Shown here: positions 1 to 8,977 of the stretch, piece after piece
How positions within the stretch are numbered: the stretch's first letter is position 1
How the letters are laid out: each line of letters starts with the position of its first letter
DNA from: Aldehydirespirator sp963667505
GTDB taxonomy: Bacteria > Actinomycetota > Acidimicrobiia > Acidimicrobiales > Aldehydirespiratoraceae
Direction: 5' to 3'
DNA length: 64,000 bases
NCBI GenBank assembly: GCA_963667505.2
Contig: OY763490.2
Span: forward strand, 1,178,001-1,242,000
Program-made: the position numbers and the translations under genes
The notes under the pieces: model-generated
Seen by the model: the letters and a program-made list of their open reading frames with translations, nothing else
Told to the model about the DNA's origin: nothing
Database searches by the model: none

Positions 1-1
1 G

Positions 2-376
2 GCCCGCGGGGCCGCGGCCCGAGGGGACTTCGACAGCGCGATCGCCGAGGCCGGATCGCTGAAGGGCATCCGGGGCGAGCACGTGCACGCCCTGATCGCC
101 GCAGGGCAGGCTGAGGCGCTGGCCGTGCTCGACGAGTTCTGCTCCCGGGCCGCGGTGGGGATGGCCAACCTCGTGCACATACTCGACCCGGAGGTGGTCG
201 TGGTGGGCGGCGGCCTCATCGACATCGGCGAGCCCTTGGTGCGTGGCCTCGAGGCCTGGACCCATCGCAGGGTGCTCGGCGGCGAGCGGCGGCGACCTGT
301 TCAAGTGGTGCCTGCGCAGATGGGCAGCCGGGCTGGGGCGATCGGTGCGGCCCTGCTCGCGGCCGAGGCGGCCTGA
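2..376 (+). CDS. ROK-family sugar kinase, C-terminal part (5' end outside window)
   Basis: The reading frame is open from the left edge, so only about the last 124 residues are present. They contain the typical ROK C-terminal segment 'ILDPEVVVVGGGL' followed by an 'AIGAALLA' ending, as in glucokinases and other ROK kinases. The ATP and sugar sites lie upstream and cannot be seen. A glucokinase role would fit the phosphofructokinase gene 68 bases downstream on the same strand, but substrate cannot be assigned from this fragment. Confidence 0.75.
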   Translation, partial: ARGAAARGDFDSAIAEAGSLKGIRGEHVHALIAAGQAEALAVLDEFCSRAAVGMANLVHILDPEVVVVGGGLIDIGEPLVRGLEAWTHRRVLGGERRRPVQVVPAQMGSRAGAIGAALLAAEAA

Positions 377-443
377 TGGGCCCGCAGACATCGCCGGGCC
401 CGGCTGTGTCTGAAGTGGCCGGGCCGCTTGGCTCCTGCCCGCG

Positions 444-1475
444 ATGATGCGGGTCGGCATCCTGACCGGGGGCGGCGACTGCCCCGGACTGAACGCCGTG
501 ATCCGAGCGGTGGTGCGCAAGGCCGAGCGACAGTACGGAGACGAGGTGGTCGGCTTCCGCGACGGCTGGAGGGGAGTGGTCGAGGACGACTGGACGCGCC
601 TCGACGTCGAGGCGTGCCGGGGCCTGCTGCCGCGGGGCGGCACGGTGCTGGGCACCTCGCGCCACACTCCGTTCAACCTTCCCGATGGGATCGCGAGGTC
701 GGCCGGAACGATCCGCCGGCTGGCTCTGGACGCTCTCATCGCGGTCGGGGGCGAAGGCACCCTCTCGTGCGCGTCCGACATGTTCGGCCGAGGCTTCGAT
801 GTGATCGGCGTGCCCAAGACGATCGACAACGACGTGGGCCTGACCGAGCGGACGTTCGGCTTCGACACCGCGGTGACCATCGCCACCGAGGCGATCGATC
901 GGCTCCACACCACCGCGGAGAGCCACAATCGGGTGATCTTCGTGGAGGTGATGGGCCGCCATGTCGGCCACATTGCGACCTGGGCCGGAATCGCGGGAGG
1001 GGCCACCTACACGCTGGTGCCTGAGGAGCCCTTCGACCTCGACGACCTCTGCGCCGCGCTGCTGCGGCGCCATCGCCGGGGCCGCTACGCGTCGATAGTC
1101 GTGGTGGCCGAGGGCGCCAGGCCCCGCACCGGCACGCTGGAGGTGGCCGAGCCGACGGTTGACGCCTACGGCCACAAGCGCCTCGGCGGCATCGCCAACG
1201 TGATCGCGGCCGAGGTGGAGACGCGGACCGGACTCGAGACCCGGGTCACGATCCTGGGCCACGTCCAGCGCGGCGGCTCACCCAGTCCCTTCGACCGGGT
1301 GCTGGCCACCCGTTTCGGGGTGGCCGCGATAGATGCGGCCCACGCGGGCGCGTTCGGGCAGATGGTCTCGCTGCGGGGCGGCGAGATCGAGCTGGTCTCG
1401 CTCAAGGACGCGACTTCGCGCCTCAAGCCGGTCAGCGCTCATCTCCTGGAGGTGGCGCACGCCTTCTTCGCCTGA
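444..1475 (+). CDS. pfkA: 6-phosphofructokinase (actinobacterial PfkA type)
   Basis: 343 residues. Phosphorylates fructose 6-phosphate in the committed step of glycolysis in the cytosol. The N-terminal nucleotide loop is 'GILTGGGDCPGLNAVIRA' and the sugar-site motif 'PKTIDNDVG' lies near residue 126. The catalytic-core loop is 'GGEGT' (about 102-106). A glycine at its fourth position, rather than the aspartate of pyrophosphate-dependent enzymes, points to ATP as donor; this is established knowledge for the family. Length and sequence match the mycobacterial/streptomycete group. Two ATG codons stand in tandem at the start with no strong ribosome site, so the first residue could be either methionine. 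Confidence 0.93.
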   Translation: MMRVGILTGGGDCPGLNAVIRAVVRKAERQYGDEVVGFRDGWRGVVEDDWTRLDVEACRGLLPRGGTVLGTSRHTPFNLPDGIARSAGTIRRLALDALIAVGGEGTLSCASDMFGRGFDVIGVPKTIDNDVGLTERTFGFDTAVTIATEAIDRLHTTAESHNRVIFVEVMGRHVGHIATWAGIAGGATYTLVPEEPFDLDDLCAALLRRHRRGRYASIVVVAEGARPRTGTLEVAEPTVDAYGHKRLGGIANVIAAEVETRTGLETRVTILGHVQRGGSPSPFDRVLATRFGVAAIDAAHAGAFGQMVSLRGGEIELVSLKDATSRLKPVSAHLLEVAHAFFA

Positions 1476-1493
1476 CAGGAGCTGGGGCGTGGA

Positions 1494-2219
1494 CTACTCG
1501 TCGACGGGCGCGGTGGTCGTAGTGGCCGGAGCGAAGTCTGGCTGGAACTGCTCGTAGGCGCTGATCGTCAGCACCGAGCCGGGCTCGGCGTCGGCGTCGC
1601 TGGTGGGGATCGAGACCTCCTCACCGCTCAGCAGGATCCGCACTCCGTTCACCCCTTCGTCGGCGGAGGCGGTGTACACGAGCTGGGCGGCGACCAGCTC
1701 CAGCGTGTCGGCCGGCGGCGGCATGTCCTCGGGTGACAGCGGCGCGAGGTCGATGGTCGCAATGCCGTTGGTCACCGTCGCGTTCGCTATCTCGAACAGT
1801 TCCAGCGTGTTGAAGTACCCGGCCGCCTGCTCCTCAGGCGAGGTGCTCTCGCCGAACAGGGTGGCCAGAACCTCGGCCAGGGTGGCGTTTCGTTCCACTT
1901 GGCGCTGGGCCTCGACCACGACCGTGCGCTCGATGTCTTGGGGGTTGGTCAGCAAGTAGACGGTGCGGGCTTCGGTGAGCGGCGCCGGCGCGGTGGTGGT
2001 GGTGGTGGCCGTGAACCCCGGGCGGAGGGTCTCCGGAAGATCCTCGGGGTCGATGGGCTGGGCCGTCTCGTCGGTCGGGAGGCCGCAACCGGACAGGCAT
2101 GCCGCCAGAGCGGCCGCGCCCAGTAGCGCGGCCCCCAGCTCTCTCACGGTCTTGCGTCCCCGAAGCGGCGATGCCCCGTGCTGGGCGCAGGCAAGTGGCG
2201 CCGCCCTCGTCCCTCTCAC
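1494..2219 (-). CDS. GerMN-domain lipoprotein, LpqB-like
   Basis: 241 residues from a GTG that overlaps the stop of the upstream kinase (GTGA). A signal peptide ends in the lipobox 'LSGC' (cysteine about 45), so the protein should be a lipid-anchored exported protein. A Thr/Pro-rich linker precedes a GerMN-like domain (about residues 80-225). The gene order response regulator, sensor kinase, lipoprotein is that of actinobacterial mtrA-mtrB-lpqB, where LpqB modulates MtrB (established). Mycobacterial LpqB is more than twice as long because of a C-terminal propeller-like domain, which is missing here. An internal GTG at 2147 would give a tidier signal peptide. Confidence 0.75.
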   Translation of the reverse strand: MRGTRAAPLACAQHGASPLRGRKTVRELGAALLGAAALAACLSGCGLPTDETAQPIDPEDLPETLRPGFTATTTTTAPAPLTEARTVYLLTNPQDIERTVVVEAQRQVERNATLAEVLATLFGESTSPEEQAAGYFNTLELFEIANATVTNGIATIDLAPLSPEDMPPPADTLELVAAQLVYTASADEGVNGVRILLSGEEVSIPTSDADAEPGSVLTISAYEQFQPDFAPATTTTAPVDE

Positions 2220-3667
2220 GGCCCTGCGTCTCCGTCGGCCGGTGCGTCGGCGAGGACCACTGGCAGCTCGACGACGAAACGGGCGCCTCTGGAGGCATCA
2301 GGCCGGTCCTCGACCCACACCCGTCCGCCGTGAAGGCCCACATGCTCGGCCACCAGGGCCAAACCCAGGCCCGAACCCGAGTCCCGGCCTCGCCGACCGC
2401 CGGCCCGGCCGCGATGGAACCGGTCGAAGATCAGTCGCCGTTCCGACCGCACCACCCCGGGCCCGTTGTCCTCCACGCCAAGCCGAACAAGACCGTCGAG
2501 GCGCTCCACGCAGACCCGCACCTCGCCGTCGCCGTATTTGGCCGCGTTGTCCAGGAGGTTCGACACCACCCGTCCGAGGCGCCGCTTGTCGGCCAGCAGC
2601 ACCGTGTGCTCGACGCCGGGGCGCGCCTCGAAGTCCACCCCCTCCAAGCCCTCGGCGCCTATCTGCAGTATGGACTGCTGAACGAACTCGACGATGTGGA
2701 CCTCCTCCGCCTCCAGGTCGGCGGTGCCGACGTCGTAGCGGTTGATCTCCAGAAGGTCCTCGACCAGGCGGCGGAAGCGGGTGATGTCGTCGCTGAGAAG
2801 TTCCAGGGCGGTGCGCCCCCGTTCGCCCAACTCGTCGGCGCTGTTGGAGAGCACCTCGATCGACGCGGTCAGCGTCATCAGGGGCGAGCGGAGCTCGTGG
2901 CTCACCTCGGAGGCGAACCGGGCGTCGCGCGCGATCCGCTCCTCGAGCGCTCCCGCCATCTCGTTGAACGACGCGGTGAGCGAGGCCAGATCAGCGTCCG
3001 CGGGAGGAGTCAGGCGGGTGTCGAGCGCTCCGGCGGCCAGCGCCTCGGCCGCGGTGCGCACCTTGACCAGGGGATTGAGCAGCCAGCGGGCCGCCACCCA
3101 TCCGAGGGCCGCGGCCATCAGCGTGGTCACCGCGGCGACGCCGAACATGATGATGGCCAACGTGTTGAGGTTCTCCTCGATGTCGTCGAGCGGCGCGGCC
3201 TCGAAATAGATCGCGTCCGCCAGGACGCCCGGGATGGGGACGGCCGACACGATGGCGGTGCGCTCGCCGACCATGGTCAGCATTCGGGCCGGCGTGCCCG
3301 ACTCGACCAGCTGCAGAACCGAGGCCGGCACCGACTCCCCGTCGAAGACCAGCGGGTCCGCGGCGGTCCACTCGTCGCGGACCCGCAGCAGCGGGAATGT
3401 GCCCGAGGTCTGGCCGAGCCGCTCCACGATGGCGCGGCGCCCCTCGTCGTCGGTCTCGGATGTCAGCTCGTTCCGCACCCGCCTGCCGTTGTTGGCGAAG
3501 ACCGCGAACGCGGTCTCCTCGCGTTCCTCCAGCAGGTTCTGACGGGTCAACGCGAGCGTGGCGAACGAGATCGTGGAGGCCAGCACCAAACCGCCCACGG
3601 CGAAGCCCGAGGTGATGCGGGTGCGCAGGCCTCGCCGGTAGCCGTGGGACCCGGTCCGCAGGCGCAT
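2216..3667 (-). CDS. mtrB: Sensor histidine kinase, MtrB-like
   Basis: 483 residues from the ATG at 3667, chosen because it follows an AGGGAAGG ribosome site and lies 11 bases after the regulator gene; the frame stays open further upstream. Order: a short cytosolic arginine-rich start, TM helix about 20-40, an extracytoplasmic sensor region, TM helix about 168-196, HAMP linker, H-box 'FASEVSHELRSP' with phospho-acceptor His257, then N-box 'NLLDNAAKYG' and G-boxes 'DNGPG' and 'GSGLGLALV'. It is a membrane kinase that should phosphorylate the adjacent regulator. MtrAB controls cell-wall and division genes in other actinobacteria (established); the same role here is inferred from gene order. Confidence 0.88.
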   Translation of the reverse strand: MRLRTGSHGYRRGLRTRITSGFAVGGLVLASTISFATLALTRQNLLEEREETAFAVFANNGRRVRNELTSETDDEGRRAIVERLGQTSGTFPLLRVRDEWTAADPLVFDGESVPASVLQLVESGTPARMLTMVGERTAIVSAVPIPGVLADAIYFEAAPLDDIEENLNTLAIIMFGVAAVTTLMAAALGWVAARWLLNPLVKVRTAAEALAAGALDTRLTPPADADLASLTASFNEMAGALEERIARDARFASEVSHELRSPLMTLTASIEVLSNSADELGERGRTALELLSDDITRFRRLVEDLLEINRYDVGTADLEAEEVHIVEFVQQSILQIGAEGLEGVDFEARPGVEHTVLLADKRRLGRVVSNLLDNAAKYGDGEVRVCVERLDGLVRLGVEDNGPGVVRSERRLIFDRFHRGRAGGRRGRDSGSGLGLALVAEHVGLHGGRVWVEDRPDASRGARFVVELPVVLADAPADGDAGP

Positions 3668-3678
3668 CTTCGCCTTCC

Positions 3679-4359
3679 CTACGGCTGGAGCTTGTAGCCG
3701 AGGCCCCGAACGGTCACCACGTGGCGGGGGTCGGCCGGATCGGGCTCGATCTTGGTCCGCAGACGGCGCACGTGGACGTCGACCAGGCGGCCGTCGCCGA
3801 AGTAGCCCTGGCCCCACACCCGTTCCAACAGCACCTCGCGGCTCAGTATCCGGCCCGCGCTGGAGCACAGCTCGACCAGCAGCCTGAACTCGGTCTTGGT
3901 CAGGTGCACGTCCGCGCCCGCCACCCGCACGACGCCCTCGTCAGGGACAACCTCCAGATCCCCGAAGACGATGCTGCCCGCGCCGTGCTCGGACGATCTC
4001 GCCCTCCGCAGCAGTGCCCTGATCCGAGCCGACAGCTCCTTGGGGGCGAACGGCTTGGTGAGGTAGTCGTCGGCGCCGGCCTCGAGGCCGGCCACTACGT
4101 CGTGGGTGTCGGAGCGGGCCGTGATCATCACGATGGGAACGTCGCTGGACCGCCTGATGGCCCTGCAGATGTCGAAGCCGTCCATGCCCGGCAGCATGAT
4201 GTCCACCAGCACTACGTCGGCGGGGACCCGGCTGAACGCCGCCAGCGCCTCCTCGCCCGACGCGACCTCGTCCACCTCCCAGCCCTCGTCCTCGAGAGCC
4301 AGCCGCAGCGCAGTGCGGATCCGCTCGTCGTCCTCCACCGTGAGGACCCGGGTGGTCAT
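3679..4359 (-). CDS. mtrA: OmpR/PhoB-family response regulator, MtrA-like
   Basis: 226 residues. The receiver domain has the acidic pair in 'TVEDDE', phospho-acceptor Asp53 in 'VLVDIMLPGMDG', and the conserved Lys in 'LTKPF'. The C-terminal winged helix ends 'VVTVRGLGYKLQP'. The ATG overlaps the stop of the small upstream membrane-protein gene (ATGA). It is the first regulator gene of the mtrA-mtrB-lpqB-like operon and probably acts as a cytosolic DNA-binding regulator activated by the kinase gene downstream. The MtrA assignment rests on the three-gene order. Confidence 0.9.
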   Translation of the reverse strand: MTTRVLTVEDDERIRTALRLALEDEGWEVDEVASGEEALAAFSRVPADVVLVDIMLPGMDGFDICRAIRRSSDVPIVMITARSDTHDVVAGLEAGADDYLTKPFAPKELSARIRALLRRARSSEHGAGSIVFGDLEVVPDEGVVRVAGADVHLTKTEFRLLVELCSSAGRILSREVLLERVWGQGYFGDGRLVDVHVRRLRTKIEPDPADPRHVVTVRGLGYKLQP

Positions 4360-4700
4360 GCTTGCGGGCCTCGCTCCGCGTGGCTCGGGACGGCGTCGAC
4401 GGGGGGCGGCCCCGACGACCCGCCCGGCGACCGGATGGTCGGCTGGGCGGCGCGCCACTCGGCGGAGGCCCGCAGCACCAGCACGGTCACCACCGCGACC
4501 CCCGACGCCGCGACGACGGCCGCGGCCAGACCGACCAGGCCGGCGCCGGTGGTGCATCCGTCGTCGCAGCCGAGGTCGGTGACCGCGAAGCCGATGAGGC
4601 CGCCGCACGCGCCCGCCACGATGATCGCCGAGAACGCCAGCGTTCGGGCCAGCGGCGAGGGCGACGAGTCCGGCGGCACCGCACCGCGTCCGTTCAGCAC
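4356..4700 (-). CDS. Small predicted membrane protein upstream of mtrA
   Basis: About 114 residues from a GTG at 4700; GTG at 4757 is an alternative and the frame is open further upstream. Two hydrophobic stretches ('TLAFSAIIVAGACGGLIGFAV' without its first three residues, and 'LVGLAAAVVAASGVAVVTVLVL' in part) flank a short loop with two cysteines. It has a proline-rich C-terminal tail. Its stop overlaps the mtrA start, implying co-translation. I do not recognise a family. It may be a small accessory protein of the two-component system, or only an open leader. Confidence 0.4.
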   Translation of the reverse strand: MLNGRGAVPPDSSPSPLARTLAFSAIIVAGACGGLIGFAVTDLGCDDGCTTGAGLVGLAAAVVAASGVAVVTVLVLRASAEWRAAQPTIRSPGGSSGPPPVDAVPSHAERGPQA

Positions 4701-4790
4701 CGCCGTGAAGCCTAACCCGGCCCCGCCGGTCAGCCCCGCCGGGCAATTCTGGCACACTGGGGCCGTGGGGAACGGGGCTCGGCGCAGGCC

Positions 4791-6080
4791 GTGACGGCCG
4801 AGGAGACCCGGGGCCGCCCTCCTGACGGCACGGTCGGATTTCTGCATGTGGACATGGACGCGTTCTACGCGGCCGTCGAGGTCCGCCGGCGTCCCGAGCT
4901 TCGCGGCCAGCCGGTGGTGGTGGGAGGCACCGGCGACAGGGGTGTGGTGGCCGCGGCCAGCTACGAGGCCCGCTACTACGGGATCCATTCCGCCATGCCT
5001 TCAGCGCGCGCCCGCCGACTATGCCCTCACGCGGTGTTCCTGCCGGGCGACCACGCCCACTACTCGGAGGTGTCGGAGCGGGTCATGGCCATTCTCGCCG
5101 AGTTCACCCCGCTCGTGGAGCCGCTGTCTCTGGACGAGGCGTTCCTGGACGTCCGAAGCGCCTCGAGGCTGCTGGGGTCGGCGCCCGATCTGGCGGCCGG
5201 CGTCCGGTCAAGAGTCTGGGAGCAGCAGCGGCTGACCTGCTCGGTGGGGGCCGCCTCCACGAAGTTCCTGGCCAAGCTGGCGACCGAGAGGGCCAAGCCC
5301 AGAGCCGGCCCCGACGGGCCGGTCTTCGGTTCTGGGGTGCATGTGGTGGCGGCCGGGACCGAGCTCGAGTTCCTCCATCCCCACCCGGTCACCGCCGTCT
5401 TCGGCGTGGGTCCGGCTACCGCCGAGCGCCTGGCCCGACTCGGCGTCGAGACTGTCGGCGACCTGGCCTCGCTGCCGGAATCGGTCGTCGTCGGAGCGCT
5501 GGGCAAGGCCGCGGGGCGCCAGCTGCACCTGCTGGCGCGCGGGGTGGACGAGCGTCCGGTGGTGATTGACCGGGCGGCCCGTTCGCTGGGCCGCGAGGAG
5601 ACCTTCGCCCGCAACCTCCATTCCCGGCCCGAGCTCGACGCGCAGGTGCGGCGGCTGTCCGGCTCGGTGTCTCGCCGGCTGCGGGAATCGGATCTTCAGG
5701 CGCGGACTGTGACGGTGAAGCTGCGCTTCGCGACCTTCAAGACCATCACCCGATCGGTCACGCTGCCCGAGCCCAGCGACTCCTACGGCGCCATCGCCCG
5801 CGCCGCTCGCGGTCTGCTGGCGGAGATCGACCCTAGGCCGGGCGTGCGGCTGCTGGGTGTGAGCGGATCCGGGCTCGTCAGGTCGGTCGGACGCCAACTC
5901 TCCTTCGACGGCGACCGCCGTAGCGAGACAGCCGACAGGGTGGTGGACGAGATTAGGGAGCGCTTCGGCCAGTCTGCCATCGGCCCTGCCGCCGACGCCG
6001 GTCGGGGCACCCGGGTGGTGTCGGGCACCGACGCGGCGCGGCCATGGGGCCCCGATGCCGATGACCCTGCACCGGGATAG
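4791..6080 (+). CDS. dinB: DNA polymerase IV (Y-family translesion polymerase)
   Basis: 429 residues from a GTG. Y-family palm motifs are intact: 'FLHVDMDAFYA' supplies Asp21 and Asp23, and 'SLDEAFLDV' supplies Asp115 and Glu116, which bind catalytic metals. Helix-hairpin-helix thumb residues lie near 200-230 and the little-finger domain at about 255-365. A clamp-binding peptide 'QLSFD' (369-373) links the enzyme to the sliding clamp. The protein copies past DNA lesions at low fidelity. No LexA-type operator was recognised in the roughly 90 bases separating it from the divergent small membrane-protein gene. Confidence 0.94.
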   Translation: MTAEETRGRPPDGTVGFLHVDMDAFYAAVEVRRRPELRGQPVVVGGTGDRGVVAAASYEARYYGIHSAMPSARARRLCPHAVFLPGDHAHYSEVSERVMAILAEFTPLVEPLSLDEAFLDVRSASRLLGSAPDLAAGVRSRVWEQQRLTCSVGAASTKFLAKLATERAKPRAGPDGPVFGSGVHVVAAGTELEFLHPHPVTAVFGVGPATAERLARLGVETVGDLASLPESVVVGALGKAAGRQLHLLARGVDERPVVIDRAARSLGREETFARNLHSRPELDAQVRRLSGSVSRRLRESDLQARTVTVKLRFATFKTITRSVTLPEPSDSYGAIARAARGLLAEIDPRPGVRLLGVSGSGLVRSVGRQLSFDGDRRSETADRVVDEIRERFGQSAIGPAADAGRGTRVVSGTDAARPWGPDADDPAPG

Positions 6081-6148
6081 ACTGGGGCCTGCCCGGCGCT
6101 GCTCTCGTCGGAGCGGGAGAAGGTGCCGCGGGTGCCGGAGGTGATGGC

Positions 6149-6535
6149 ATGCCGTTGTCAGAAGACGAACAGCGCATCCTCAGCGAGATCGAGTCGCACC
6201 TGTACGAGAGCGACCCGGACCTGGCCAGAGAGGTGGCCGAGACCACCGTGTACACGCATGCGTTCCGCAACATCAAGTGGGCGGCCCTCGGTCTGCTCGT
6301 CGGAATCGTGATCATGGTGTGGCTGCTGTCGATCTCCTATCTGCTGTCCTTCGGCGGTTTCCTCGTAATGCTGGGCTCGCTGCTATTCCTGGAGCGCAAC
6401 GCCCGCCGGGTGGGCAAGGCCGGACTGGGCCAGATGTCCCAGTCGATGAGGGCCGGCGGGCTGCGGCAGGTGGTCGGCGGCGCGGGCTCGCGCATGCGCG
6501 AGCGCTTTGACCGCGACAACAGCGACAACGACTGA
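6149..6535 (+). CDS. DUF3040 membrane protein
   Basis: 128 residues after a GGAGGTG ribosome site. The N-terminal 'MPLSEDEQRILSEIE' and following 'DPDLAREV' are the hallmark of the actinobacterial DUF3040 family. Two hydrophobic segments (about 48-68 and 70-85) form a hairpin in the membrane and a basic tail follows. Family function is unknown. In many actinobacteria such genes lie near mraZ or dinB (recalled, not checked). Downstream is the three-copy hairpin repeat. Confidence 0.82.
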   Translation: MPLSEDEQRILSEIESHLYESDPDLAREVAETTVYTHAFRNIKWAALGLLVGIVIMVWLLSISYLLSFGGFLVMLGSLLFLERNARRVGKAGLGQMSQSMRAGGLRQVVGGAGSRMRERFDRDNSDND

Positions 6536-6540
6536 CGCCG

Positions 6541-6645
6541 CCCCGGGCCCCCGCGACAGGGCCTGCTCCTGTCCGCCCCGGGCCCCCGCGACAGGGCTTG
6601 CTCCTGTCCGCCCCGGGCCCCCGCGACAGGGCTTGCTCCTGTCCG
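6541..6645 (+). repeat. Three tandem 35-bp units, each with a hairpin; probable bidirectional terminator
   Basis: Exact tandem units at 6541-6575, 6576-6610 and 6611-6645, the first differing by one base. Each holds GACAGG, a 7-base loop, and CCTGTC, preceded by a C/G-rich run. They fill the whole gap between the convergent DUF3040 and transglutaminase genes, so transcripts from both sides would form three successive hairpins. There is no T-tract. Confidence 0.75.
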
Positions 6646-6652
6646 CTCGCTG

Positions 6653-8977
6653 TCAGCGCAGGATCGTGGCCGGGTTGAGAGCCGTGACCAGCCGCCTTCG
6701 TAGGCCGGCCCGGCCGCGGCAGGCCTCCACGACCTTGGCCGCGAGCACGTCTGCGCGGATCGCGGCCTGTTGTCGGGTCTCCTTGGCGTAGCGTCCGGCG
6801 GTGGCCAGGGCGGCCAGTTCGTCGACCGGGCCGGTCGCCTCGTGCGCCGACCGGAGCCGGGCGACCAGTTCGAGGGGCGTCTCTGACGGCCTTGGGCCGA
6901 GCCCTATCGTCTCGAGCGAGCTCAGGGCCTCGGCCCACGACTCCTCGACCAGGCCGGCCGGGTCGTCGGCCAGGCGACCCCGGCGCCGGCGCCGTGCCAG
7001 GATCCTCAGTCCTGGCACGAGACCGGCCGCCACCCCCAGGACGGCGAGGGCGAGGACGCCGGCCAGCACCGCCGCGGCCGGGCCGGGCGAGTCGTCTGAT
7101 GCAGAGTCGGATGCGGACGCCACCGCGCCCGCGCCGGGCGCTCTCGTCAGCGGCGCCGGTCGGCGTTCGGCCGCGGACTCCGATCCGAGGCCTGCCGCAT
7201 CCTCATCGGCGGCGTCCGCGGCGGACGCGGCTTCGGGATCGAATCCCGCCTGGTCCGGCACGCGGCCCGTCACGGCGAAGTCGTCGGGCCCGCCCCGTCC
7301 CGGGGTGGGCTCGAAACGCACCCAGCCGGTTCCCGCAAAATACACCTCCGGCCAGGCGTGAGCGTGCTCGCCGCGGACCTTGTAGGCGCTTCGGTCGGGA
7401 TCCCATTCTCCCCATGTGAACCCCACGGCCACCCGGGCCGGCAGCCCGACGCTGCGGGCCATCGCCGCGTAGGCCGAGGCGAACTGCTCGCAGTACCCGG
7501 CTCGGGCGCCGAACAGGAAGTCCTCCAGGTCCTCGATCCCGGCGCCGCGGGCGATGTCGGTGTCATAGGCGAACCGGCCCTCCGCCCAGAAATAGTCCTG
7601 CAGGTCCAGAGCCCGTCGATAGTCGGAGTCGGCGGCGGCGGTCACCCGCCGGGCCTCCGCGCCCACCAGGTCGCGGACGTCGTCGGGCAGGTCGGTGTTG
7701 AACGCCAGGAAGGCGGACTCCACCATGTCGGTGCGAGCCGCTTCGAGCACGCCGGGGTCGGCGATGCTCGGCAGCACCGACTCGACCGTGTAGACCAGTC
7801 CGCCCGAGTCCTCCCGAGAGGCGCGTGGCGCCTTGATGAGGGCGCCCGAAGACGCCTCGTATTGCATCGCTGTGCCTCCGTCGTCCAGCACCCTGAGAGG
7901 CTCGTAGGCGGCAGGGAGGTACTCGCCCCCCAGTCCCGTCAGTGACACGGTCTGGACGAGTGACGGCCCGGCCGCGGACGGGTCGAGAGTGGTCTCCAGC
8001 GGCCCGACGGCCTTGGCGAACTGCGATCGTGCCCGCCAGAAGGCGCCGTCGAACTCGTCCAGCGACATCAGTCTCCAGTACTGGCGGGACTGCTCTGCCA
8101 CGGCTACGGTGAACAACTCCACGTCGGCGCCGTGCACAAGCCTGCTCCGAACCTGCACGAGCGGGCTGACCACCACCCGGGTCCCGCCGGTCGCCGCGAC
8201 TCCCTCCAGGCTGAGCCAAGGCGACGCGCCGACGCCCGGCAGCATCGGCCCGACGAACGCGCCGGCAGCCACGGCCGCCGCGGCGCCGACGGCGCCGGTG
8301 CGGCCCAGAGCGCGGGCGCCCCGTCCGGGCCGGGCCTCGATCCAGGCGTCGCGGCGGCGATCGCCGAGCCTCAGCGCGACCAGCGCGGCAGCCGCCGAGG
8401 CGCAGAAGAGCGCGGCATGTCCCGCCTGGCCGTCCTCAGTGCCGACCGCTGCCGTGAACAGGAACAGCCCGGTGGCGGGCGCGAGCGCCGAAACGTAGCC
8501 GCGCCAGCGAAACGCCGCGGTGTCGGCTAGGAAGGCGGCCACCCACAGCGCGAACCCCGCCGTCAGGACCAGTCCTGGCGCCGGCTCCACAGGAGCGGAA
8601 CTGCTGCCGGCGGCGTTCCAGCCATCGGTCAGGTGCTCGCGGACGGATTGGACCGTCTCGCCGGTCGGCAGGGCCAGCCAGGCCGTCGCGCCGTAGCGCA
8701 GCACGGTCGTCGTCACGGCCAGGCAGCCTGCGCTCAAGGCGGCCGCGACGACCAGAGGCAGTCTCGTCCGTCTGGCCGCGGCCGCCACCAGATGGGAGGC
8801 CAGGCCGATGGCGAGCACATCGCGCATGAACGAGGTGCCGACGAAGAGCCGTGTCATCCCGACGGCGGACACCACGGTGATCGAGGCGAGAGCCGCCTCC
8901 GCCGTCCAGCCGAAGCGGCTTCGGTGCCGGCCGCCGTCGGGAGGTTCTCCTCGGGGGCCGGCCTCGGGGTCGGTCAT
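6653..8977 (-). CDS. Transglutaminase-like membrane protein (DUF3488/TgpA type)
   Basis: 774 residues. A row of N-terminal TM helices (to about residue 250) is followed by an extracytoplasmic region with a transglutaminase core: Cys496 in 'AGYCEQFASAYA', His540 in 'GEHAHAWPEV', and the acidic residue of 'FEPTPG' at 556. A low-complexity Ala/Asp linker leads to another TM helix (about 645-670) and a cytosolic Arg-rich domain. The start overlaps the stop of the DUF58 gene (ATGA). MoxR-DUF58-transglutaminase operons are common in actinobacteria; these proteins are thought to act at the envelope, but a substrate is not known. Confidence 0.88.
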   Translation of the reverse strand: MTDPEAGPRGEPPDGGRHRSRFGWTAEAALASITVVSAVGMTRLFVGTSFMRDVLAIGLASHLVAAAARRTRLPLVVAAALSAGCLAVTTTVLRYGATAWLALPTGETVQSVREHLTDGWNAAGSSSAPVEPAPGLVLTAGFALWVAAFLADTAAFRWRGYVSALAPATGLFLFTAAVGTEDGQAGHAALFCASAAAALVALRLGDRRRDAWIEARPGRGARALGRTGAVGAAAAVAAGAFVGPMLPGVGASPWLSLEGVAATGGTRVVVSPLVQVRSRLVHGADVELFTVAVAEQSRQYWRLMSLDEFDGAFWRARSQFAKAVGPLETTLDPSAAGPSLVQTVSLTGLGGEYLPAAYEPLRVLDDGGTAMQYEASSGALIKAPRASREDSGGLVYTVESVLPSIADPGVLEAARTDMVESAFLAFNTDLPDDVRDLVGAEARRVTAAADSDYRRALDLQDYFWAEGRFAYDTDIARGAGIEDLEDFLFGARAGYCEQFASAYAAMARSVGLPARVAVGFTWGEWDPDRSAYKVRGEHAHAWPEVYFAGTGWVRFEPTPGRGGPDDFAVTGRVPDQAGFDPEAASAADAADEDAAGLGSESAAERRPAPLTRAPGAGAVASASDSASDDSPGPAAAVLAGVLALAVLGVAAGLVPGLRILARRRRRGRLADDPAGLVEESWAEALSSLETIGLGPRPSETPLELVARLRSAHEATGPVDELAALATAGRYAKETRQQAAIRADVLAAKVVEACRGRAGLRRRLVTALNPATILR

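Noticed and set aside
2099..3697. Long plus-strand frame opposite the mtrB-like kinase
   Set aside because: It is the antisense shadow of a clear histidine kinase and has no family features.
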